A stretch of 30,629 nucleotides of DNA from UBA7185 sp964606855 (GTDB lineage Bacteria > Bacillota > Peptococcia > Peptococcales > Peptococcaceae): the NCBI GenBank assembly GCA_964606855.1, contig CAZSHM010000019.1:1-30629 (forward strand), written 5' to 3'. Below the pieces are notes generated by a model that was not told the origin of the DNA, made no database searches, and saw only the letters and a program-made list of their open reading frames with translations. A program made the translations under genes and the position numbers. Numbering within the stretch: the stretch's first letter is position 1; each line of letters starts with the position of its first letter. Of this stretch, positions 15,512 to 23,904 are shown piece after piece.

Positions 15512-16124
15512 GTCTTCTCCTCTCCGTGGCCTCGGCCACTTTTTCCTGAATGATCCCTTCTGAACTGTGGAACCGCGCCGATATCGCTCCGCCCGCAGCG
15601 CTGACACAGAGCGGTTCCGACCCCGGCGTGCTTCCGGATTTCCATCCTTGCAAAGACGTTTTTACAGGCAGGCCCTTACCTTGCCTTCATTCTACTTCCC
15701 ACGCCGGCATCCCGCAAATCGGCCTTCCGCAGCCAGCGGCCAAATCCGCGTCGAGTTCTCCCGGTGCGGGCAGCACCCTTCCTTTTTTCTGCCACAGAGC
15801 GAATGTTTTGCACAAACAAGCCTGTTTTTGCACCCTGCCCCCCCGTGATTCGTGGATTTCAAAAAATTTTTTCGCTTTCGCATGCCACCCTGCCCCTCTT
15901 CTTGGCCTCTGGAACCCTTATATTTCTAAAATTTATAATTTATAGAAATTTTACTTGCACATTCTATCCTTTTATGGTATTGTAATATCATAATATTTCC
16001 TTTTTTGCTGTATTTTGTAAATTTGTTGTGCTGTTTCTTTTCTCCCGGCCCGCCGATGCCGGTGCCCATCTCTATGTACCTCCCGGTTCCCGCCCTGCAT
16101 TCGATTCGACAAAGGAGCATCTTT
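15512..16124. other. 613-base intergenic region between divergent units
   Basis: I see no credible gene. It holds an inverted repeat GGAACCGC/GCGGTTCC (15569-15576 with 15611-15618) upstream of DUF1659, a possible DUF1659 promoter, and a marked AT-rich island (about 15850-16030) in front of the ComK-like gene. In that island ATTTCTA (15922-15928) is mirrored by TAGAAAT (15943-15949). Confidence 0.55.
15689..15717 (-). promoter_or_regulatory. Possible promoter of the DUF1659-DUF2922 unit
   Basis: On the - strand, TTGCGG (15712-15717), 17 bases, TAGAAT (15689-15694). The leader would be about 170 bases and include the GGAACCGC hairpin. Confidence 0.4.
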
Positions 16125-16628
16125 ATGAGAAGCATCGAACCCATCCTCTGCTGCTGGCCCCACATCGCCGCCGTGCTGCCCCGGTACGACGCGCGGGAGC
16201 AAGCGCGCGACATCACCCGCTTTTACTTCATCGACGGCCGATGCCAGGATCTCTTTCTCTCCGTGCGTCCGGCGCTGGCCAAAATGCACCGCTATTTCTC
16301 TGTCGGACAAAAGGATCTGCTGCGCCGGAGCGCCGCCTGCCTCGGTGGGCGCACCCGCAAGGTTCCCCTCTGTCTGCACCGCGATTTTTGCCTGGTGCCT
16401 GTGCGCAGCCGTACCGACTGTCTCACTTCCAAGCACTCCCCTACCGGCTACTTTGTGCTGCAGCAGCTCTACACCGTTGCCGCCTCCGGGCCGCGCCACA
16501 CCATCCTCGTATTTCGCGGCGGCAAGCTGCAGATCACGGTGCCGCAGTCCAAGCGCACCGTCGAGCGACAGATCGAGCTGGCAGAATCGCTGAGCCTGCA
16601 TTTTCACTACAACACACCCAGCAGCTGA
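16125..16628 (+). CDS. ComK-like protein
   Basis: A 167-residue soluble protein resembling the competence transcription factor ComK. The match is in the second half: a KVPLCL segment (79-84, where ComK has KxPI), FCLVPVRSRTDC (88-99, where ComK has an FPT-S-C segment), and ILVFRGGKLQITVPQSKRTVERQI (127-150), which mirrors the ComK strand, FxNG turn and S-x4-Q helix. The first half is less clear. If right, it would bind DNA and activate genes from AT-rich sites. The AAAGGAG seven bases before the ATG fixes the start. It stands alone after a long AT-rich intergenic region. This is a distant pattern match, not proof. Confidence 0.5.
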   Translation: MRSIEPILCCWPHIAAVLPRYDAREQARDITRFYFIDGRCQDLFLSVRPALAKMHRYFSVGQKDLLRRSAACLGGRTRKVPLCLHRDFCLVPVRSRTDCLTSKHSPTGYFVLQQLYTVAASGPRHTILVFRGGKLQITVPQSKRTVERQIELAESLSLHFHYNTPSS

Positions 16629-16777
16629 CCTCGCCAAACATCGGCCGCACAGCCAGCGGCATCTCGCCGGAAGCGCAAAAAATTCCGGAAAAAGCCCCGT
16701 ATATCGAAAAAGCCCTATTTTTTACGGCGGAAATGTGCTAAAATAAATTCGATTTCAACTTTCCTGCGAGGTGTCGT

Positions 16778-17278
16778 ATGCAGAAGATCGCAAAATTCTA
16801 CAAAGTAAGTTTCACGCAGTTTGCCGCGGATTGGCAGACTGCCTTCGGCGAATCGCCGTCGCGTGCTCTTTACGACAATCTCAAATTACCGCAGCGCGCC
16901 ACGGTCGGTTCCGCCGGATACGACTTTTTCAGTCCCTGTGACTTCTCCCTTGCCCCCGGCGCGAGCATCCAGATTCCCACCGGCGTGCGCGCCGAGATCC
17001 GCGAGGGCTGGGTTCTGCAGCTCTACCCCCGCAGCGGGCTGGGATTCCGCTATCGCCTGCAGCTCGCCAACACGGTGGGAATCATCGACAGCGACTACTT
17101 CTATTCCGACAACGAGGGACATATCCTCGCCAAACTGATCAACGGCGGCAAGGGGGAAGCCATCCCGGTGCGGGCGGGTCAGGGCTTTATGCAGGGGCTT
17201 TTCCTGCCATTCGGAATCACTGCGGACGACTGCGTGACCGCCAGCCGCAACGGCGGCTTCGGCAGCACCACGCGCTGA
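16778..17278 (+). CDS. dut: dUTP diphosphatase
   Basis: Hydrolyses dUTP to dUMP and pyrophosphate, keeping uracil out of DNA and supplying dTMP synthesis. All five motifs of the trimeric dUTPase family are present: SAGYD (45-49), PRSGLG (84-89), NTVGIIDSDY (98-107, catalytic Asp104), GQGFMQG (134-140) and RNGGFGST (157-164). The first 40 residues are an extra N-terminal extension compared with short enzymes. GAGGTG is five bases before the ATG. nrdR follows 45 bases later, so two genes of deoxynucleotide metabolism are together. Confidence 0.9.
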   Translation: MQKIAKFYKVSFTQFAADWQTAFGESPSRALYDNLKLPQRATVGSAGYDFFSPCDFSLAPGASIQIPTGVRAEIREGWVLQLYPRSGLGFRYRLQLANTVGIIDSDYFYSDNEGHILAKLINGGKGEAIPVRAGQGFMQGLFLPFGITADDCVTASRNGGFGSTTR

Positions 17279-17323
17279 TGTTCCATCGAGCTGACCCAGT
17301 TTTCTTGACAGGAGGACGGAAAT

Positions 17324-17773
17324 ATGCAATGCCCAATTTGCCACAGCGACACCAGAGTATTGGATACCCGGTGGGTCGCGGAGGACAACTCCGTCCGCCG
17401 CAGGCGCGAGTGCAGTGTCTGCGGCAAGCGGTTCGTCACCCAGGAAAAAATCGACGAAAAGCCTCTGGTGGTCATCAAGAAGAGCGGCCGCCGGGAACTG
17501 TTTGACGGAAACAAAATTCTAAAAGGCCTGGCCAAGGCTTGCGAAAAGCGCCCCGTCACCATCGAGCAGATGCAGCAGCTGGTGCGCGATGTGGAGCGCG
17601 ATCTCAAACTGCGCTATGCCGAAGTGCCTACCAGCGACATCGGCGAAACGGTGATGCGGCGTCTGATGGCGTTGGACGAGGTCGCCTATGTGCGTTTCGC
17701 CTCGGTTTACCGCGAATTTGACGATGTCGATACGTTTATTCTCGAAATCGAAAGGATGCGAAAAAGGCGATGA
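17324..17773 (+). CDS. nrdR: Transcriptional repressor NrdR
   Basis: Represses ribonucleotide reductase genes when ATP/dATP signals enough dNTPs. The 149-residue protein has the N-terminal zinc ribbon (C3, C6, C30, C33) with the RRRRECSVCGKRF block and then an ATP-cone (VIKKSGRRELFDGNKILKGL) and the YVRFASVYREFDDVDTF C-terminal signature. An AGGAGGA site precedes the ATG. It sits after dut and its stop overlaps the next gene's start by four bases (ATGA), indicating translational coupling. Confidence 0.97.
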   Translation: MQCPICHSDTRVLDTRWVAEDNSVRRRRECSVCGKRFVTQEKIDEKPLVVIKKSGRRELFDGNKILKGLAKACEKRPVTIEQMQQLVRDVERDLKLRYAEVPTSDIGETVMRRLMALDEVAYVRFASVYREFDDVDTFILEIERMRKRR

Positions 17774-18348
17774 CGACAGAACAGCCGGAAGACAATCCGC
17801 CAAGGCCGACGCAAGCGGAACCGGATCCGGCGGATGCGGAGCCGGCATGTCCTCCCGATGCGCAGGCGCTGCGCTACGGCGAGGCCAAAATCATGGAACC
17901 CCTCTACCGCATGTATAAGGTGCTGGCGCCTTATGATGCCCAGAAAGCGCAGACACTCCTGGCCGTAGCCACCCAGTATATCGTGGAGCATTACCGCGGC
18001 CGCACCCTGCGTCCCGCCGAAGTGCAGCAGCTGCTGCGCTCGCTGCTCCTGCAGGAGTCTGACGGCAGCTATTATGCGGCATATGCCTGCAATGAGCTGC
18101 AAGTTGCCGCTGCCGAATGGCTGACACTCTCGGCAGCGGATCTGCCCATCACGCTGGAACAACTCGGAAAACTGGCCGAAGACTTTGCGCGCTCCCTGGA
18201 AGGGCAGGATTTCATCCGCCTGACAGCGGAGGACGCGCTGCAGCGCCTGGAAAATCTGGCTGCGGAGATGGATCCCACCCTGGCGGAGCGGCTTCGGCTG
18301 AACCGGGCGCACTATCTCGCGCAGCTGAGAAACTTTCTGCTGGCATGA
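17770..18348 (+). CDS. Uncharacterised helical protein coupled to nrdR
   Basis: A 192-residue soluble protein that I do not recognise. Residues 1-35 are Pro/Glu/Asp-rich and probably disordered; the remainder is predicted helical, with repeated LL/QQL patterns and a central tyrosine-rich stretch (DGSYYAAYACNELQVAA). No signal peptide, no membrane segment and no catalytic motif seen. Its start codon overlaps the nrdR stop (ATGA), so it is made from the same message. Co-translation suggests a stable relation to NrdR or simply a shared operon. Confidence 0.8.
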   Translation: MTTEQPEDNPPRPTQAEPDPADAEPACPPDAQALRYGEAKIMEPLYRMYKVLAPYDAQKAQTLLAVATQYIVEHYRGRTLRPAEVQQLLRSLLLQESDGSYYAAYACNELQVAAAEWLTLSAADLPITLEQLGKLAEDFARSLEGQDFIRLTAEDALQRLENLAAEMDPTLAERLRLNRAHYLAQLRNFLLA

Positions 18349-18506
18349 ACAGCTGCCTTGCAGAACCGGGCAGCCGCCTAGCCCTGCAAGGTCCCTTGTG
18401 CCGAACTGTTCGCACGGGCGGGTGGCTGGCGCGGGAAACCCGCGCGGCAGATCTCTGGGAGCGGGATCTCCTGCTCGTCCAAAATTAAAACAAAGGAGCG
18501 TTTGCA

Positions 18507-20050
18507 TTGGCTACAGAGAACACGCCGTCCCGCTCGAGCCGGACGGAAGCACACAAGGAAACGCACAAAAAGGAAACGCACAAGAAACAATCGCAAAAAC
18601 CGCCCAAGAACGGCGGTAAAAAACCCTGGCGCACCGTTTTGATCGTGATTCTGGTGCTGCTGGCCGTGCTGCTCGTAGGCGGAACTGTTTTTGCCACGGT
18701 GTTTATCAAGCCTCCCTCGGTGGACGGCCAACAGGAAGCGGAAGCGCCGGAGCCTCGCGCGGAGGGGATCTACAACGTGCTGGTGGTTGGCACGGACAAA
18801 GTGGGGCTCAACACCGACACCATTCTGGTGCTGTCTCTGGACTGCGACAATCAGCGCGCCAATGTTCTGAGCATTCCGCGGGATACGATGTCCAATGTGG
18901 AGCGCTCCGTGAAAAAAATCAACGCTGCCTACGGCGTCGGCGCCAAGGGCGGCAAGGGCAACATCGAGAATCTGAAAAAAGAAATTTCCTATCTTGTGGG
19001 CTTCTATGTGGACAACTATGTCGTGGTCAACATTGAGGCCTTTGAGGAGATCATCGATGCCATCGGCGGAGTCACCATCGATGTGCCGCGCAATATGAAC
19101 TACGATGACCCCTACCAGAATCTGCACATTCACCTCCAAGAAGGTCCGCAGACGCTGAGCGGGGAGGAGGCGATCGGGTTCGTGCGCTACCGCAGCGGCT
19201 ATGCGGAGGGCGACCTGGGCCGTGTCAAGGCACAGCAGCTCTTCCTCCAGGCTTTGGCGAAACAGCTGGCCACGCCGGCAACCCTGACGAAGGCGCCGGA
19301 CCTGGCGGAAATCGTTCTGAGCAATATGGAGACGGATCTCACAAACGGTGAAATTCTCTGGTTTGCCAAAGAGGCGCTGAAAGTGGATATCGAGAACGAT
19401 CTGCAGATGTTCATCCTGCCGGGCGAGGCGGGATATATAAACTCGGTCTCCTACTATCTGCCCAACGAAACGGAGATCCTGCAGCTGGTCAACACGTACT
19501 TCAACCCTTACTCCACCAGCATCACGCATCTCAATGTGGTGGATACGGACAATCTCCACCCGCAGGAGCGGCCGCACAGCAGCACACAGCCTAGCACACA
19601 GCCGCAACAGCCGTCCTCCGGCAACGAACAGACCGGCACACAGCCGCAGCAGCCGTCCTCCGGCAACGAACAGACCGGCACACAGCCGCAGCAGCCGTCC
19701 TCCGGCGACGAACAGACCGGNNNNNNNNNNNNNNNNNNNNNNNNNNNNNNNNNNNNNNNNNNNNNNNNNNNNNNNNNNNNNNNNNNNNNNNNNNNNNNNN
19801 NNNNNNNNNNNNNNNNNNNNACGAACAGACCGGCACACAGCCGCAGCAGCCGTCCTCCGGCGACGAACAGACCGGCACACAGCCGCAGCAGCCGTCCTCC
19901 GGCGATGAGCAGACCGGCACGGAGCCGCAGCAGCCGGGCGAGATTCCCGGCGAGGTGCTCGGCGGCGAGACATCTTCCGAGCCTCAGCCGGAGCAGCCGA
20001 CCCAACCGGGCGGCATTCCCGGCGAGGTGCTGAATCCCAATGCCCAGTGA
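18507..20050 (+). CDS. LytR-CpsA-Psr (LCP) family protein with C-terminal 14-residue repeats, interrupted by gap
   Basis: LCP enzymes attach teichoic acids or other polymers from lipid carriers to peptidoglycan outside the membrane. The protein has a basic cytoplasmic N-terminus with HKKET-like repeats (15-30), one membrane segment (about 42-66) and the LCP domain (about 88-250): NVLVVGTD, NTDTILVLSL, LSIPRDT with the key R125, KINAAYG, GVTIDVP and EAIGFVRYR. The tail consists of GTQPQQPSSGDEQT units before and after the gap, ending in two IPGEVL motifs. Translation starts at TTG 18507 with AAGGAG upstream. The frame before and after the 100 N differs, because the N-run is not the real length; reading the repeats in register restores one frame that ends at TGA 20048-20050. 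Confidence 0.9.
19593..19936 (+). repeat. 42-base tandem repeat array coding for the LCP tail
   Basis: Units at 19593-19634, 19635-19676, 19677-19718, one broken by the gap, 19832-19873 and 19874-19915, plus a partial copy from 19916. Each codes for a (G/S)TQPQQPSSG(N/D)EQT unit. Copies are nearly identical at DNA level, with N-to-D changes along the array. Confidence 0.93.
19721..19820. other. Assembly gap (100 N) inside the repeat array
   Basis: Exactly 100 N. The left flank ends at base 2 of the 42-base unit and the right flank begins at base 32, so the missing DNA should be 29 bases plus a whole number of units. The gap is most likely a collapsed repeat. Confidence 0.97.
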
Positions 20051-20107
20051 GTGCTGCGCAGGCAGACGCACAACCATTCATCCAATCCAAAAGCGAGGGA
20101 ACCACAC

Positions 20108-20485
20108 ATGATTACAGAAGAAAAAGATATGATCGAGGAAACCATCCGCCTTGCAGAGGAGCGGGAGGCGGCGCGCGCGCGGCACGAGGCGGCGAACGGG
20201 CCTAAAAAGTGGGGCGTCTGCCTGCCTGAGGAGAAAGCACTCAACGAGTATCTGATGACCCTGGACCGCGATGTGCTGGAGACGCTGGAAACCTTGATGC
20301 TGCTGGGCAGGGACAACACGTACCGCGACGCCGGCAGATCGCCGGAGGAGAACTATCTGGCCCTCAAGGCCGAACGGTATCATCATCATCCGGACCAGCA
20401 GGCCGCCGTCTACTATCTGACGGGGAAAAACCCTCTGGCACAGTATATCGAGGAAGGGCTGTCCTATCTGGGCATCGTGCTGTAG
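20108..20485 (+). CDS. DUF3775 family protein
   Basis: A 125-residue soluble protein matching DUF3775, function unknown. The N-terminal half is a charged helix (ETIRLAEEREAARARHEA), then LDRDVLETLETLMLLGRDN, which fits the family's conserved LxxLMxLGR segment, and a C-terminal YLTGKNPLAQYIEEGLSYLG block. GAGGGA precedes the ATG. It lies 57 bases after the LCP gene and may be in the same transcript, which ends at the strong terminator downstream. Confidence 0.75.
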   Translation: MITEEKDMIEETIRLAEEREAARARHEAANGPKKWGVCLPEEKALNEYLMTLDRDVLETLETLMLLGRDNTYRDAGRSPEENYLALKAERYHHHPDQQAAVYYLTGKNPLAQYIEEGLSYLGIVL

Positions 20486-20524
20486 CCGTCAGGGCCGGAG
20501 GGGCAGGCCCCTTTCAAGCATACA

Positions 20525-20577
20525 AGCAAAAAAGCAGTATGTGCATCCTTCACACGGGATGCACATACTGCTTTTAT
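20525..20577. terminator. Strong bidirectional terminator
   Basis: A perfect 19-bp stem (20530-20548 with 20557-20575) around an 8-base loop, with A-run and T-run on either side. It separates DUF3775 (+) from the AI-2E transporter (-). The rest of 20486-20748 shows nothing else. Confidence 0.93.
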
Positions 20578-20748
20578 TCGATCTCTATGCTTTGGCCAGT
20601 CTCTGTGGAATCCGGCCTTTTCGCACTTGCGCTTACGCTTCCTCTTACGCCTGTGCGCATACTTTTCTGCCTGCGTTTTCGCACATCCGGCCAGCGCAGG
20701 CCTTCACCGCGTGCGGCCTGCGGCCAACCCGCTCACACCGCGCACGTC

Positions 20749-21897
20749 TCAGGATTCCTTCAACTCCGGCGCACCCTTTTCCCCGCGCAGACGCCGTCCC
20801 ACTTGATCCGCGAACAGCTTATACACAGCCGCACAAATCGGTACGCCAATCAACATTCCGGGGATTCCCATCACGCCGGCACCGATGGTGACTGCCGCCA
20901 ACACCCACAAGCCCGGCAGTCCGATGGATCCGCCCACCACATGCGGATAGATGAAATGGCCTTCCACCTGCTGCAGCAGTACCAGGAAGATGAGGAAGAT
21001 GATCGCCTTGATCGGATCCGCCGTGAAGATCATAAACGCGCCCAGCGCGCCGCCGATATACGCGCCCGCCACAGGGATCAGCGCCGTGACGCCGATGATC
21101 GTCCCTGTCATGACAGCATAAGGCAGCCGCAGCAGCAGCATACCCAGCGCGCAGAGCACGCCCAGGATGACCGCCTCGGTGCACTGTCCGACGATAAAAC
21201 TGCGGAAGGTCTGATGGACCGTGCGCAGCACGTAGAGCAGCCACGCCTGCAGTTCCGGTTTGAGGAAAGCCTTCATCACCCGACGGCACTGCGCGCTCAG
21301 CCGCTCTTTGTTGAACAGCACATACAGCGCGAAGATAAATCCGATTCCCAGCTTCACCATCGTGCCGAATACGGAAGTCGCCACGTTGACCACGGAGCCG
21401 AGCATACCGCCCGCCCCGGCCGCCAGCGCGTTCATGATGCGCTGGAATGTGGCGGTCCAGTTAAAATTGGACTGCTGCAAGGTGTCCTGGAGCATCGGCA
21501 AATATTCGGCGTTGGCAACGATCCACGCCCGGATACTCTCCCAGACGGCAGGTACTTCCTTGACAATCAATTCTACACTGGAGCGTACCTCCGGAAAGAC
21601 GATGACCACCAACAAGATGGCAATGATGATCATAATGACAAAGGACAGCAATATGCAGACCAGCCGCTTGCTCTTCTGCACCAGCGGGTTTGTAGAGTGC
21701 GGAAAATAGAACTTCTCCAGAGCCACCATCGGAATGTTCAGCACATACGCCATCACACAGCCCATAACCAGCGGTGACGCCGCTTCCCAGACCACGGCAG
21801 CAACACTCACGATATTCGGCCAGTAGCGCACACCCAAGTAGATCGCCGCAACCACGAGTGCATACTGCGTAAATCGTTTCAGTGTCAGACTACCCAT
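20749..21897 (-). CDS. AI-2E family transporter
   Basis: A polytopic membrane protein (382 aa) of the AI-2E (TqsA/YdiK) family. Members have been tied to export of autoinducer-2, Na+/H+ exchange or osmotic functions, so the name says little about the substrate. Two hydrophobic segments near residues 12-35 and 42-55, a long amphipathic middle (about 90-200) and five to six C-terminal membrane segments with the family block GVTALIPVAGAYIGGALGAFM. Start fixed by GGAGGAGGA just upstream. Single-gene unit with its own consensus promoter. Confidence 0.9.
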   Translation of the reverse strand: MGSLTLKRFTQYALVVAAIYLGVRYWPNIVSVAAVVWEAASPLVMGCVMAYVLNIPMVALEKFYFPHSTNPLVQKSKRLVCILLSFVIMIIIAILLVVIVFPEVRSSVELIVKEVPAVWESIRAWIVANAEYLPMLQDTLQQSNFNWTATFQRIMNALAAGAGGMLGSVVNVATSVFGTMVKLGIGFIFALYVLFNKERLSAQCRRVMKAFLKPELQAWLLYVLRTVHQTFRSFIVGQCTEAVILGVLCALGMLLLRLPYAVMTGTIIGVTALIPVAGAYIGGALGAFMIFTADPIKAIIFLIFLVLLQQVEGHFIYPHVVGGSIGLPGLWVLAAVTIGAGVMGIPGMLIGVPICAAVYKLFADQVGRRLRGEKGAPELKES

Positions 21898-21990
21898 GTG
21901 TTCCTCCTCCTACAAAATTCTCTTGATGTCTCATCTTAAGCTTGTCTGTGCCGCGGAGCCTCTCTCCCGCCGCACGTTCCCTCTCACAAG

Positions 21991-22019
21991 ATTATACCCC
22001 GCAAGGGCTGCCTTGTCAA
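21991..22019 (-). promoter_or_regulatory. Consensus promoter of the AI-2E transporter gene
   Basis: On the - strand, TTGACA (22014-22019), 17 bases, TATAAT (21991-21996), a perfect sigma-A promoter; the leader is about 87 bases. Confidence 0.88.
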
Positions 22020-22078
22020 AAATTTTTTCGTAAAAACCGCCCTTTCACTGGTCGTGCTGCAGCCCCCCTTCCCACACG

Positions 22079-22107
22079 AAAAAGGCCGCCCGCAGGCGGC
22101 CTTTTTT
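22079..22107. terminator. Terminator after htrA
   Basis: A GGCCGCC/GGCGGCC stem with a four-base loop (cgca), flanked by A5 on the left and T6 on the right. It lies 115 bases after the htrA stop on the - strand. The rest of 21898-22222 shows only the AI-2E transporter promoter. Confidence 0.85.
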
Positions 22108-22222
22108 GGAAAATCGATGTTGCTGTCTGTCCCGCGCGATCTCAAAACCGCGGATCCCGCCCAAAAAGCGCTTGCAACCCTGAGCTGTGCCGGCAAACGG
22201 CCCGTCTGCGCACACAGGCAGG

Positions 22223-23467
22223 TCAATTTCCGCTGCTCTGGGCCAGCGTCACCTGTGCTTCAATCTTCTGTCCTTCGCGGTCCGCCAGCACCCGCAGCAC
22301 GTCGCCCACCTCATGGGAGGCAATGATCTCGCTCAGATCATCATAGGTCTGGATCATGCGGTCGTCCACCTTGTAGATGATATCGCCCGCACGCAGTCCG
22401 GCTTTCTGAGCCGGGCCGCCGTCCACGACACTCTCAATCAGAATCCCCATGGGGATCTCATATTTCTCGGCGGTCTCCGCATCCACCTGGTACTCGTTGT
22501 TGATGACCACGCCCATATACGGGCGGCTGACATTGCCCTGGCTGATCAACTGCTCCACGATGGGTTTGACCTCGTCGATGCTGAGCGCGAAACCCATGCC
22601 TTCGGCGTTGTCGTACACCAGTTTGGCGCTGTTGATGCCGACCACCTCGCCCTTGCTGTTGACCAGCGCGCCGCCGCTGTTGCCGCTGTTGATGGCCGCG
22701 TTGGTCTGAATCAGCGTCATGGCGTCGGTGTAGTCGCTCAGCTGCCGGTTGAGGCCGCTGACAATGCCGTCCGTGACGGTGTTGTCATACCCCAGCGGGT
22801 TGCCGATTGCCACCACGAGCTCGCCGAGCTCCAGATCGGAGGATTTTCCAAAGGTCGCCTCGGGCAAACCCGTCTCCTCGACCTTGATCACCGCCAGATC
22901 GCTTGCCTCGTCGGTGCCGACAATGCTCGCCTCGTACTCGCGCCCGTCAGAGAGCGTCACCGATACGGAGGTCGCCCCCTCCACCACATGGTAGTTGGTG
23001 ATAATATATCCGTCATCGCTGTAGATGATCCCGGAGCCGCTGCCCTGCTGCTCGTACTGCCGTCCCCAGTAATTGATCGTGCTGTAAACCTTGACCCCCA
23101 CCACGGAAGGCACCACTTTTTTAGCGATGGCCACCACCGGCGAAATCTCTCCCTGGTTGCCCACCAGCTGCACCGTCGAGCTGTCTCCGGTGCTGCTCAC
23201 CTGCTGCGCGGGCGTCTGCGATCTGGCGACGGTCACGCCGATCGCGCCGCCGATGCCGCCGCCCACCAAGGAGCAGATGAGTGCCGTGATCACCACGGCG
23301 CGGAACCCGTTGTTCGATTTCTTTTTTTTCTTCTTGCCGCCCTGCTCGGCGTACACCGCTTTCTCCATGCGCGCGGCGGCATCCGGCTCCTGCACGCGCG
23401 TCTCACTGTCGAAATTCTCGCGGACGCTGCCGTCCTCTACCTGCGATACCTCATAGTCGTTACTCAT
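22223..23467 (-). CDS. HtrA/DegP-like membrane-anchored serine protease
   Basis: A quality-control protease facing the outside of the membrane, of the S1C family. The N-terminal 54 residues are cytoplasmic and end in a KKKKKK stretch; one membrane segment covers about 56-80. The protease domain has the catalytic triad H160 (TNYHVV), D190 (ASDLAV) and S264 (GNSGGAL). One PDZ domain follows (about 310-405) with YMGVVI and AGLRAGDIIYKVDD. At 414 aa it fits Firmicutes HtrA/YvtA size. AAGGAG lies about ten bases before the ATG. Monocistronic. Stress or two-component control is typical of the family but not visible here. Confidence 0.95.
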   Translation of the reverse strand: MSNDYEVSQVEDGSVRENFDSETRVQEPDAAARMEKAVYAEQGGKKKKKKSNNGFRAVVITALICSLVGGGIGGAIGVTVARSQTPAQQVSSTGDSSTVQLVGNQGEISPVVAIAKKVVPSVVGVKVYSTINYWGRQYEQQGSGSGIIYSDDGYIITNYHVVEGATSVSVTLSDGREYEASIVGTDEASDLAVIKVEETGLPEATFGKSSDLELGELVVAIGNPLGYDNTVTDGIVSGLNRQLSDYTDAMTLIQTNAAINSGNSGGALVNSKGEVVGINSAKLVYDNAEGMGFALSIDEVKPIVEQLISQGNVSRPYMGVVINNEYQVDAETAEKYEIPMGILIESVVDGGPAQKAGLRAGDIIYKVDDRMIQTYDDLSEIIASHEVGDVLRVLADREGQKIEAQVTLAQSSGN

Positions 23468-23537
23468 GGTCCCCTCACTCCTTTATCATTTTGCGCGGGC
23501 TATCCCCGCGCGGACTGCCTCTCCGTGTCACAGTTTT

Positions 23538-23571
23538 ATTATACACTTTTTTTTGTGGAAATGGTGGTCAA
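23538..23571 (-). promoter_or_regulatory. Putative htrA promoter with long spacer
   Basis: On the - strand TATAAT (23538-23543) is preceded by TTGACC (23566-23571) but at 22 bases, too far for normal sigma-A use; the spacer contains a run of eight A. Only the -10 is well supported. Confidence 0.4.
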
Positions 23572-23685
23572 GTATTTAAGGAAATGTTAAGAAAAAATTC
23601 CCCGTCCACACGCTTTCCGAACGGTATCGAAACAGGCATTCCCGCGCTTTCTCACGCACACCCGGCAATTTGCGCCGGGCGCCGT

Positions 23686-23731
23686 AAAAAAGGAGCTGCC
23701 GCTTAGCAGAAGTTTGCTAATGAACAGCCCC
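23686..23731 (-). terminator. Terminator of tRNA-Ser
   Basis: On the - strand GGGGCTG pairs with CAGCTCC around an inner TTAGCA/TGCTAA stem, followed by TTTTTT. It begins 18 bases after the tRNA end. Confidence 0.82.
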
Positions 23732-23748
23732 TCGATGCATCGGCTTGA

Positions 23749-23835
23749 CGGAGAGTGTGGGATTCGAACCCACGTGGCCCGACGGGCCAAACGGTTTTCA
23801 AGACCGCCTCGTTATGACCGCTTCGATAACTCTCC
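23749..23835 (-). tRNA. tRNA-Ser (TGA)
   Basis: A class II tRNA of 87 bases: acceptor arms GGAGAGT and ACTCTCC, anticodon loop CTTGAAA (anticodon TGA), a long variable arm (GGCCCG/CGGGCC) and a GTTCGAATC T-loop. CCA is not encoded; the discriminator base is G, as for serine tRNAs. Confidence 0.97.
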
Positions 23836-23875
23836 GCAGAACAGACGGGCACGCCCGGCCCGCCGCGACAGTCCC

Positions 23876-23904
23876 ATTGTATCAGGAAACAGGATTTCTG
23901 TCAA
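23876..23904 (-). promoter_or_regulatory. Promoter of tRNA-Ser
   Basis: On the - strand, TTGACA (23899-23904), 17 bases, TACAAT (23876-23881). Confidence 0.85.

Noticed and set aside
15550..15945. Open frames in the intergenic region before the ComK-like gene
   Set aside because: Short, overlapping in several frames, lacking ribosome sites and similar to no family I know.
18345..18488. 47-codon frame whose ATG overlaps the stop of the 192-residue gene
   Set aside because: The ATGA overlap is attractive, but there is no ribosome site and no recognisable sequence; chance is likely.
19593..19936. CRISPR array
   Set aside because: The 42-base repeats are directly tandem without spacers and code in frame for a Pro/Gln/Ser-rich protein tail.
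20819..20827. Another DnaA-box match (TTATACACA)
   Set aside because: A single copy inside the AI-2E transporter coding region; expected by chance.
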